Assembly (NCBI GenBank): GCA_039566865.1
Contig: CM076958.1
Span: forward strand, 4,254,501-4,318,500
Direction: 5' to 3'
DNA length: 64,000 nt
DNA from: Aurelia coerulea
Taxonomy: Eukaryota > Cnidaria > Scyphozoa > Semaeostomeae > Ulmaridae
Part shown: one piece after another, positions 61,001 through 64,000 of the stretch
Layout: every line of letters begins with the position of its first letter
How positions within the stretch are numbered: the first letter of the stretch is position 1
The notes under the pieces: model-generated
The model's input: only the letters and a program-made list of their open reading frames with translations
The model's database searches: none
What the model was told of the DNA's origin: nothing
Position numbers and translations under genes: made by a program

Positions 61001-63579
61001 AGCGAGTTGTGTAACTTCTGCCAACTCCCACAATCCCTTCTTCACGTCGTCTCTGGTTGCAAATCCATGCTTGAAGGGAAAAGATATACTTGGCGTCACA
61101 ACTCTGTCCTCCTGACGATTGGCAACTTCTTAACAGGAATAAGAAATGTTAAAGTCTATGCTGATGACATTCCAGGCTTCAGACCATCAGCTGTTATCAC
61201 TGGAAACAGCAAGCGTCCAGATCTCCTTGTAATCAATGAGGGTGTATTATATGTTCTCGAACTGTCTGTCGGTTTCGAAACAAACATTGGAAATAACGAG
61301 GCTCATAAAAAGCGGCGCTACGAAAATCTTCTGAAAGACCTTTCATCCTCATACTTGCGTGTGGAATACATAAATCTATCGATGGGAGCAATAGGAACAA
61401 TCGGTATTAACGGACACAAAGCGTTTATGAATATGTTGCAAAATTTATCAACGAGTAAGCAAGAGCAACTTTACCTAGAAAAGAAAATAATAACCATCTG
61501 CACACGTTGTACATACTATATATTTTGTAAGAGAGACAGTGAGTGGGCTAGTCCAGAACTGCTAACGTTTTAAAATTCTTTCCTATCAAGATGTGGACAA
61601 ATATTCTATTTCGGACGTATTAGCTGTAGATTTTTCAATTTATTTTAAGGAACATTTTAATCATACTTTTCGAACTTATTTGTAAATTTCCCCATCATGC
61701 CTAATTGAGAGTGATGGGTGTCATCATGTATCGTAGTATTTGTAGGGAATAAAAAGTTTCCATTATTATTATTATTATTAATGATGATGATGATGATTAT
61801 GATTATGATTATTATTCTTTCTAAAATTTCAAGTATCCCTTAGATCACTGTGCTCAAGCATGCAATCGAACGAAAGTAAGAATACCTGTATAGCATCAAC
61901 CTCCGTGATTTTTCAAAACAGTAGAGCTTTTTTGGCAAACCACCCAGCCCATGAGAGTAAAGAACGCATTTTTGAAAACATCGTTAAGTAAGCTTCAGCC
62001 ATGATTAATCAAATTCAAATTTTCGTTATTTCATGAAAACATCTCGCAACAACTCAGTGCTATTTGGAATTTGGTCCTTTTGAAAGGTTGTCATTGTTTT
62101 GTGGCTGTTTTTTGCACGATTCTAATAGTTTTCTCAGTGGCGACGGTTATAGGTTTTTGCATTTTTTTAATGGATACATTTCATTTTAGGCCCAACTTTA
62201 ACAACATTATGCAAGAGAGCTGTGTTAGCTTATAATATGGATTGTTCTGAGCTTCCATACCAAATTCGGTAAGTTTTATTACTAATTCAAATCATTGATT
62301 TATGACAAATTTAAGTAAGATTTTCTCCTAGAAACTAATAATTAGTAATAAAATTGAATTCACTATTTTGAATAATTCGTTGAGTTCTTTGGATTACTTG
62401 GCAACATAGGCTTACGTATTATGTCATAGGAATTCCGTTAATAGAAAACCAGTACTATGGTAGAACTGCCTAAATGTAATAAACCCATGTGCATTTCATT
62501 CGAGCAGGAAAGTTTGAGATTGTTTGAACGTTTGAACGAAGAGATTGTTATTGTAGAGATCTTATTCAACCTTTATTCTCGTGGAACTTCCAACACAACT
62601 GTATATGTTTTCCGCATGATAGAACTCGTCTTCTAATACCAAATGCTGCATTGTATGTCAACAAAGTATGTAGGGACAATGGAATTCACGATAATTTGCA
62701 ACAGGACCACCTACCTGTTCGTGTTGACTCAACATTAGATTTCTTTATTATATCGTACAACATTCATTCAGCTTACTGACTGTTCTTGTTCGACTGATGC
62801 CTAAGCTAACAGCTTGTAGAAAATGTTTTAAAGAGTTTGTTTTAATTCAAAATGGTCAGAAAGTAGTAATTCGGTAATTTTGTTTTGGTGACCATTGTTT
62901 TTAAGACACGCGCAATTATCTAACTTTAAAAACTAACATTGTTACCTCATTGAGGTAACAATGTTAGTTTTTAAAGTTAGATAATTGCGCGTGTCTTAAA
63001 AACAATGGTCACCAAAACAAAATTAAATCTCACAACGATCAGAAAGTAAATTATTGAAAAGATGAAGCTTTGAACACTGTTATTCATGGAAAAAGAAATA
63101 ACGTGAATTTTTTCTCCAAACTTCACTTTTTACCGTTGAACCGTTCATTCCTTCCTCATTTCTACAATTTTGGACCCCTGCACTCAGACAAGATAATTTC
63201 CTAGTAAACCTAAACATTTGTGAATAATTGTACTTAATCAGTTCTACTCCGAATAAATGGAAATCAGTTGAAAGCTTTGGTACTGAAACTTTAAAATCAT
63301 CGTGTACAATTAAGATTCTTTCAATTTTATGGACTGGTTAAAATTTTGTAAACAAGGATATTTATTTGAGTGACATATTTGCCATGATCTTCCATGTTAG
63401 AATTCATCTTCCACATTGAAGAAGATCAAAAATTTTTCCTTAAATCTTGTACCAAATTCTTCCATATCCAACCTGCTGTGATTTGCCTTAATATCGTCTT
63501 CATTTCATTCAGAGCTGAACTTGAGTCAATAAAAAAGGAGAGTAGTCGAAATCGCCTATCTGGAATGACACAAGGCTGA
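35399..63579 (+). CDS. KLHDC3: KLHDC3 orthologue, whole gene span (11 coding exons placed, one missing)
   Basis: The exons encode a kelch beta-propeller protein collinear with vertebrate KLHDC3 (about 382 residues). The start has the GPRRVNHAAVGV block, followed by the sequence SFGGYC, PYMRYGH, IFGGRND, ARDGHSACV, WRDFH, GRRSHSA and a TLCKRAV C-terminal helix. Six Gly-Gly blade signatures are visible (FGGY, FGGR, FGGF, FGGR, FGGY, FGGT). KLHDC3 is known as a CUL2-ligase substrate receptor that reads C-terminal degrons; this activity is carried over by homology. Splice phases chain correctly through exons 1-9 and 10-11. Exon 9 ends with two spare bases and exon 10 needs one before it, so an undetected exon of length 2 modulo 3 (about 75 bp by comparison) must lie between 54616 and 62189. 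Introns are swollen by transposons. Confidence 0.9.
35899..38212. mobile_element. 2.3-kb element with ~740-bp inverted terminal arms, in KLHDC3 intron 1
   Basis: Left arm 35899-about 36630 and right arm about 37470-38212 are inverted copies at high identity, starting CACAGTGATCCAG at both ends. The 840-bp middle is unique. A matching 86-codon ORF exists in both arms (36053-36313 and complement 37788-38048) but it is hydrophobic and AT-driven, with no known domain. No convincing TSD was found (flanks ttcctttt and ctttttgt), so the superfamily is unresolved. Confidence 0.75.
38409..39231. mobile_element. Element with GGCTTCTGTAAAATG ends, 9-bp TSD, in intron 1
   Basis: Ends share GGCTTCTGTAAAATG and ggtctgcaggtccgataaa in inverted orientation. 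The 9-bp direct repeat tctttgtac lies at 38400-38408 and 39232-39240; the right end has two extra bases. The interior contains a half copy of the TA-flanked MITE near 38947 (ttttttataagaaactttga). Confidence 0.75.
39376..39446. repeat. Short direct repeat with GGGCCCAAATTTGGGCCC palindromes
   Basis: Two adjacent ~43-bp units, each with catgctgcRggcccaRat and a gggcc palindrome. Function unknown. Confidence 0.5.
40340..40851. mobile_element. MITE family AGCATAGG, copy 2, 9-bp TSD, just upstream of exon 2
   Basis: A 512-bp copy of the 3696-4219 family with ends AAAATAGGGCTCAAATCTTT and the inverse ending GAGCCCTATGCT. The perfect duplication ggtaaactg lies at 40331-40339 and 40852-40860. Its right end is only 34 bp from the KLHDC3 exon 2 acceptor, so the TSD sits where a branch point or polypyrimidine tract would be expected. 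Confidence 0.87.
40886..41059 (+). CDS. KLHDC3: KLHDC3 exon 2
   Basis: Acceptor caacag, donor GTATGT. Encodes STLQWNKLKTP, then IPYMRYGHTASI and VYIFGGRNDNYGACNTLY, matching the human PYMRYGH and GGRNDTEGACN region. Phase 1 in, phase 1 out. Confidence 0.93.
41060..42639. other. KLHDC3 intron 2, 5' part; inverted GCGTGCGA segments
   Basis: tcttcgtaatatgaggcgtgcg at 41268 and its inverse cacgcggcccattttcatat...gaagac near 42540-42570 bracket about 1.3 kb and may be the ends of a transposon. The ORF at 41434-41760 within it has no recognised domain. Confidence 0.4.
42640..42760. repeat. Partial TA-flanked MITE remnant in KLHDC3 intron 2
   Basis: taagaaacttttggtagcaa, aatttaagaaact and tagtttcttaaaaaaaa motifs match the ends of the CACGTTTTTT family, without intact termini. 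Confidence 0.45.
42860..42975 (+). CDS. KLHDC3: KLHDC3 exon 3
   Basis: Acceptor atcacag, donor GTGAGT. Encodes DTLKWTRPAVFG, PPEARDGHSACVIQ and IYIFGGFKEI, corresponding to the human GARDGHSACV blade. Ends in phase 0. Confidence 0.93.
44477..45073. mobile_element. Mariner-like MITE with CCGGGTGTCCCAA ends, copy 1
   Basis: A 597-bp element flanked by TA at 44475-44476 and 45074-45075. Ends CGGGTGTCCCAA and the inverse TTGGGACACCCG. Arms repeat inverted blocks (tcctcgatagttaactt, ttttggc..aagcaattt). A second outward end tttttgggacacccagta follows at 45078-45095, suggesting a further clipped copy. The terminal sequence is typical of metazoan mariner relatives. Confidence 0.8.
46510..46720 (+). 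repeat. LINE 3' tail, second copy of the 19.7-19.9 kb sequence
   Basis: Shares tttatgttaatg, a cacaggg-tagtc block, tctgtagtg-ttgta and gaaagtatagtaggatgta with 19714-19880. It ends about 15 bp before the exon 4 acceptor. Confidence 0.6.
46735..46803 (+). CDS. KLHDC3: KLHDC3 exon 4 (followed by a duplicate of its 3' half)
   Basis: Acceptor gttttcag, donor GTATTT. Encodes DEQFSSDLFYLETATMTWHQ, matching human FSNDIHKLDTSTMTW. Its last 46 bases plus the donor and intron start are repeated directly downstream (see the 46758-46901 entry), so two equivalent donors exist. Confidence 0.88.
46758..46901 (+). repeat. 72-bp tandem duplication spanning exon 4 end and its splice donor
   Basis: Copy 1 is 46758-46829 and copy 2 is 46830-46901. 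The two differ at two silent positions in the exon part. Because 72 is a multiple of three and no stop intervenes, splicing from the second donor would add 24 residues in frame. Confidence 0.9.
47027..47142. repeat. (AGTTT)n pentanucleotide microsatellite in intron 4
   Basis: About 22 near-perfect tagtt units with one interruption (agcgtttag near 47118). Not a telomere repeat. Confidence 0.95.
47584..47659 (+). CDS. KLHDC3: KLHDC3 exon 5
   Basis: Acceptor ttttttcag, donor GTAAGT. Encodes VNIWRDFHTSTSVGNSIYIF then GGRG, matching human RWRDFHSATMLGN. Phase 0 in, phase 1 out. Confidence 0.93.
48470..49100. repeat. 58-bp satellite with higher-order A-B-A-B-B arrangement
   Basis: Ten complete 58-bp monomers (48501-49080) and partial ends. 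Monomers fall into type A (aaatatgaaatat...acacgagct) and type B (gacataacatatt...gatatataacct). Their order is A B A B B A B A B B, a five-monomer (290-bp) higher-order unit present twice. Very AT-rich. Confidence 0.92.
49348..49556 (-). repeat. tRNA-derived SINE, copy 2
   Basis: Same unit and orientation as 8188-8393: A box AGTGGCCGAGCGG near 49544-49556, B box GGTCAAACTCC near 49486-49496. It lies antisense within KLHDC3 intron 5. Confidence 0.75.
50061..50129 (+). CDS. KLHDC3: KLHDC3 exon 6
   Basis: Acceptor ttttcgtag, donor GTGAGA. Encodes GDRRGPIHTNEEIYDNTIYE, matching human RADRFGPFHSNNEIY. Phase 1 in and out. Confidence 0.92.
50130..51118. other. KLHDC3 intron 6
   Basis: No known repeat apart from a 21-bp tandem (ctgctttcatgtgatcag twice near 50507-50546). 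Small ORFs without motifs. Confidence 0.45.
51119..51187 (+). CDS. KLHDC3: KLHDC3 exon 7
   Basis: Acceptor gttttcag, donor GTAAGA. Encodes KSKWLSISVKGKSPIGRRSH, with the GRRSHSA motif shared with human KLHDC3. Phase 1 in and out. Confidence 0.92.
51609..51907. mobile_element. GC-ended MITE, copy 3, in intron 7
   Basis: Opposite orientation to 34648-34973; ends CCGGGG-poly(G)-tactta and caagtaccccccggg. 8-bp duplication gggctacc at 51601-51608 and 51908-51915, overlapping the G run, so one base either way is possible. Confidence 0.75.
51916..53419. other. KLHDC3 intron 7, 3' part
   Basis: AT-rich with short ORFs only. No repeat or motif recognised. Confidence 0.4.
53420..53506 (+). CDS. KLHDC3: KLHDC3 exon 8
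   Basis: Acceptor attttacag, donor GTATGT. Encodes YKDDIYIFGGYNGQLKKHFS then DMWKFDL, close to human GELYIFGGYNARLNRHFHDL. Phase 1 in and out. A transposon starts only 12 bases after the donor. Confidence 0.94.
53519..54073. mobile_element. MITE with WAGACTTATGA...TGAGTCCCTTGTATCCCTG ends, beside exon 8 donor
   Basis: A 555-bp element. Left end AGACTTATGAAGATGAGTCC and right end inverse. Flanking 9-mers tgtttaata (53510-53518) and tgtttaatg (54074-54082) differ at one base. The left target copy overlaps positions 4-12 of intron 8. Confidence 0.78.
54507..54615 (+). CDS. KLHDC3: KLHDC3 exon 9
   Basis: Acceptor aatatag, donor GTATGT. Encodes KKCWTEVKTQGIPPSARRRH and then an AVLFGGT blade end, matching human KIEPKGKGPCPRRR...IVLFGGTSP. 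Ends with two spare bases (phase 2). Confidence 0.92.
54878..55808. mobile_element. Tc1/mariner-type fold-back with CAGTCGTGGCCAAA ends
   Basis: A 931-bp element flanked by TA (54876-54877, 55809-55810). Ends CAGTCGTGGCCAAAGGTTTA and its inverse. Arms of about 380 bp are inverted copies. Terminal-like motifs (ggccataagtttaagacca at about 55258 and its inverse near 55410-55430) recur inside, so a second element of the family may sit at the centre. Confidence 0.85.
56145..56640 (-). pseudogene. LINE ORF2 C-terminal remnant 1
   Basis: The minus-strand frame has IFCGKVANNALNRKHTRALR followed by ILFNDFTFSFDELLQR and TIHQKNLQKLMLE. This is the region after the RT domain in CR1/L2/Rex-like LINEs. 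The upstream frame (56344-56643) continues it with a shift. No RT core is present. Confidence 0.65.
56750..57300 (+). pseudogene. LINE ORF2 C-terminal remnant 2, interrupted
   Basis: The plus-strand frame near 56762-56900 reads HEKALRTLQKDCNASFDELL then NLQKLVIEIYKSLNHD. After about 140 bases of non-homologous AT-rich sequence the LINE tail resumes as LFTRKEINNNLRIKDI, then FGTNLIAFEGSTLWNRKPD and a stop at 57297. The intervening piece (56905-57045) contains the ttacccatggtagcccctca 3' end signature of another element, so it looks like a nested short insertion. Confidence 0.65.
57347..57948. mobile_element. Mariner-like MITE with CCGGGTGTCCCAA ends, copy 2
   Basis: Starts TACCGGGTGTCCCAAAAAAG and matches 44477-45073 throughout (tcctcgatagttaactt and its inverse near 57850). 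The right end has decayed around cgtatacatttttacacc. About 600 bp. Confidence 0.75.
57958..58080. repeat. (ATT)n microsatellite 1
   Basis: About 35 ATT units, interrupted near 58030-58060, abutting the 3' end of the minus-strand Penelope element. Confidence 0.95.
58153..58176 (-). ncRNA. Hammerhead-like motif in Penelope 3' region
   Basis: On the minus strand, the coding strand of the adjacent Penelope ORF, CTGATGAA is followed by a GATT/AATC stem with a TT loop and then GAAACG. Hammerhead ribozymes with a CTGATGA...GAAA core are known in Penelope-like elements. Here an extra A separates the core from stem II and stems I/III are not evident, so activity is uncertain. Confidence 0.35.
58639..59973 (-). 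CDS. Penelope-like element RT/GIY-YIG protein, N-terminally truncated
   Basis: A 444-codon frame encodes the C-terminal two-thirds of a Penelope-like polyprotein. Residues 25-36 (GTAIGTKCAPPY) and 61-67 (RYIDDVF) are RT motifs, with the catalytic Asp pair at 64-65; 105-110 is the NFLDTR block. A Cys cluster (C284, C289, C292) precedes a GIY-YIG nuclease at 323-425: VVYLLQC, KKYVGS, R346 in FRQRF and E412 in KELFWQYKLG. Penelope elements use target-primed reverse transcription with this nuclease. The frame starts exactly at the (ATT)n tract, so the N-terminal half is lost. The remaining frame has no stop or frameshift, implying a recent insertion. It lies antisense in a KLHDC3 intron. Confidence 0.92.
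   Translation of the reverse strand: MDLAEVVLKNNMFEFNGRFYHQIRGTAIGTKCAPPYSILFLADLEEKLLRSYDCKPSVWWRYIDDVFMIWTHGEEELQRFIDYLNASHHSIKFTAEWSKESINFLDTRVIKKGSTLVTDLYTKPTDTHQLLHRSSCHPYHTKKGIPYGQALRIRRICSEDSSFNEHLADLKSWLIDRGYKGGEIDTQLERVKCLQRDTLLNRESKSKDGTRIPLVLTFHPALNGVHEILRKCENILLVDREHRRIFSGKLFVSFRRAKNLKDTLVRAKLKPVNEELVEKGTRKCNGRRCQICPMMREGSTFYNADDSRFFRNFSGAYDCNSDYVVYLLQCECCNKKYVGSTKTKFRQRFNVYKSYFRTYKQKRLSGNLHTGKPVPQASFFSHFFEQNHRGEFLVKISIIDGAGDVYSLRRKELFWQYKLGLFSPQGLNERVADVELDLFACGSA
59974..60019. repeat. (ATT)n microsatellite 2 between two retroelements
   Basis: About 15 ATT/TTA units forming the common 5' junction of the Penelope element (left, minus strand) and the LINE (right, plus strand). Confidence 0.9.
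60020..61573 (+). CDS. LINE with restriction-like endonuclease (R2/R4/NeSL-type), 5'-truncated
   Basis: The open frame runs from 60020, upstream of the first ATG at 60185, and includes the RT catalytic box FADD at 60095-60106 (WLQFADDACVVTG). Counting from the ATG: thumb/YLG block at 43-47, a CCHC knuckle (C276, C279, H287, C292), then the restriction-like nuclease with RPDLLV at 344-349, ELSVGF at 359-364 and KKRRY at 375-379. That order (RT, CCHC, PD-D/E-xK at the C-terminus) is typical of early-branching LINEs, many of them site-specific. The frame is uninterrupted, so the copy is young, but the N-terminal fingers and DNA-binding zinc fingers are missing. It is flanked by (ATT)n at both ends; Dong-type members of the R4 clade are known to insert in TAA repeats, which fits but does not prove the clade. 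Confidence 0.9.
   Translation: MIRKEEYSQLGYKHDAFLRPRNWLQFADDACVVTGQEYENQILLNCFTAFCSWANMEARPDKCKAFGMMKVNTNCCQVSPKVFVSNQRIPPVLSTDSFTYLGRSFNFKMDNEEHKKKLLETTNLLLEAISRLPLHPKNKILLYSTYFMSKVSWDLTIADLDITWVKQNLDSLAHRYIRLWLEIPISGTLDIIGLTKEKCGLGIIDPSTKFSQCQVSLRNCLKKSPNGDIQSLHKVTSRDKNVQYDTYANGKEVIKENRTKKIHRITHELTSQGLILKAILEHTTNKITSIWSEAQKLLPKNIFNFSVRYLNNSLPTKKNMKFWGRVESELCNFCQLPQSLLHVVSGCKSMLEGKRYTWRHNSVLLTIGNFLTGIRNVKVYADDIPGFRPSAVITGNSKRPDLLVINEGVLYVLELSVGFETNIGNNEAHKKRRYENLLKDLSSSYLRVEYINLSMGAIGTIGINGHKAFMNMLQNLSTSKQEQLYLEKKIITICTRCTYYIFCKRDSEWASPELLTF
61574..61815 (+). repeat. LINE 3' UTR and (ATT)n/(ATG)n microsatellite 3
   Basis: A 3' UTR of about 190 bp ends in ggaataaaaagtttcc and passes directly into ATT repeats (61762-61780) and gatgatgatt repeats. 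Confidence 0.8.
62190..62268 (+). CDS. KLHDC3: KLHDC3 exon 10
   Basis: Acceptor cattttag, donor GTAAGT. Encodes PTLTTLCKRAVLAYNMDCSE then LPYQI, matching human PSLKTLCKLAVIQYNLD. It needs one base from the preceding exon (completing a Ser or Gly codon), which exon 9 cannot supply. Confidence 0.92.
62269..63512. other. KLHDC3 last intron
   Basis: Contains the 151-bp perfect palindrome at 62875-63025. The rest is AT-rich without recognised features. Confidence 0.5.
62875..63025. repeat. 151-bp perfect palindrome (75-bp arms, 1-bp spacer)
   Basis: Arms 62875-62949 and 62951-63025 are exact inverse complements around T62950. A related 16-17-bp direct repeat (g-tcagaaagta-taatt) flanks it at about 62855 and 63039. 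Possibly a very small hairpin MITE; no clear TSD. Confidence 0.93.
63513..63579 (+). CDS. KLHDC3: KLHDC3 exon 11 (terminal, with stop)
   Basis: Acceptor tcattcag. The junction codon with exon 10 is Arg, followed by AELESIKKESSRNRLSGMTQ, Gly and TGA. Human KLHDC3 ends similarly after RWELNAM, also in Gly. No poly(A) signal was recognised before the window ends. Confidence 0.85.
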
Positions 63580-64000
63580 TTGATATTCACACAGATAGCG
63601 AATTGAGATGAAATCCTGTTGTGAGGTGTATGAAAATTGATTCTGCAATCAACATCAGTTTTGAAATTGTCCCTGGAAATGCCAAGCTGGCCTGTTACAA
63701 ACAGTGGTAAGTCAACTAAGCTGCTTAAGAGTAGTGTGCAAGGCCATATTCCCGTTAGAGTTAACAAAATGCTCTCAATTTTCATGATAGAGTTAAGAAT
63801 GGGGTAGAATCTTTAAGAAAGGCTCGTGTAGATAGTATATAACGTCTTCTCTGGATTGAATAGCTTTAAAGGAATTCTTTCTATTTGCCATAACTCCGGA
63901 GTGTGGGTCTCTAGTATCGTTACCCTTTTATTAGAATTCCAGCGTTTTTACGTCCTTTGAAAGGGAAAATGAAAGGATTGATCTGATCTGAAGCTTTGAT
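63580..64000 (+). other. KLHDC3 3' UTR / flank
   Basis: No AATAAA seen to the window end; no other feature. Confidence 0.4.

Larger units (their letters stand above)
54616..62189. other. KLHDC3 intron(s) 9, containing an unlocated exon
   Basis: About 7.5 kb filled with a Tc1-like fold-back (54878-55808), two LINE C-terminal remnants, a mariner-like MITE and the Penelope/LINE pair. By phase and by comparison with human KLHDC3 an exon of about 75 bp encoding a SDLHILDF-like segment is expected here; I could not find a stretch with both homology and splice sites. Confidence 0.6.

Noticed and set aside
61585..61640. Frame reading SDVLAVDFS that resembles the missing KLHDC3 exon
   Set aside because: It lies in the LINE 3' UTR, lacks a usable donor after the aligned residues, and the match is short enough to be chance.

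Overview
The window is nuclear DNA of a metazoan, most likely an anthozoan cnidarian such as a coral or sea anemone. The reasons are spliced genes with GT-AG introns, AT-rich gene-poor sequence packed with small transposons, two different Penelope-like elements, a LINE with a restriction-like endonuclease, and animal secreted cystine-knot proteins. Assignment to cnidarians is inference. There are no bacterial operons, rRNAs, CRISPR arrays or convincing tRNA genes.

Host genes. (1) 7030-7515 (+) is a single-exon, secreted DAN-family protein very close to gremlin, a BMP antagonist. (2) 13785-13952 (-) is the first coding exon of a secreted glycoprotein-hormone/bursicon-like cystine-knot protein; its later exons were not found. 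(3) 11502-11780 (-) may be the last exon of a small membrane protein with a PPxY tail (weak). (4) 35399-63579 (+) is a KLHDC3 orthologue (kelch beta-propeller, expected CUL2 E3-ligase substrate receptor). Eleven coding exons were placed with matching splice phases. One short exon between 54615 and 62190 is required by phase but was not located. Its introns hold most of the transposons in the right half.

Layout. 1-2.3 kb: a Penelope GIY-YIG remnant split by a MITE that is itself split by a minisatellite-ended transposon. 3.7-5.7 kb: a 9-bp-TSD MITE and a hAT MITE. 7-8.4 kb: gremlin-like gene and a tRNA-derived SINE. 9.8-15.8 kb: long fold-back elements, the PPxY and cystine-knot exons, and two copies of a retroelement tail. 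16.5-22 kb: Tc1/mariner-type MITEs, a hAT element, a LINE tail and a triple nest. 23.9-25 kb: about seven 170-bp tandem units that carry a reverse-transcriptase motif. 25-35 kb: sparse, with two more TA-flanked MITEs, palindromic MITEs and a GC-ended MITE. 35.4-63.6 kb: the KLHDC3 gene, with a 2.3-kb long-TIR element, an internal 72-bp exon/donor duplication, a 58-bp higher-order satellite, mariner-like elements, LINE tails, and a head-to-head Penelope/LINE pair bounded by (ATT)n tracts.

The strongest overall pattern is that at least eight differently ended short elements are flanked by perfect or near-perfect 9-bp target duplications, several of them nested in one another. This points to one dominant MULE-like (or other 9-bp-TSD) transposition machinery acting on many non-autonomous families. 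No autonomous transposase is visible in the window. All homology statements rest on reading conserved motifs by eye, not on database searches.
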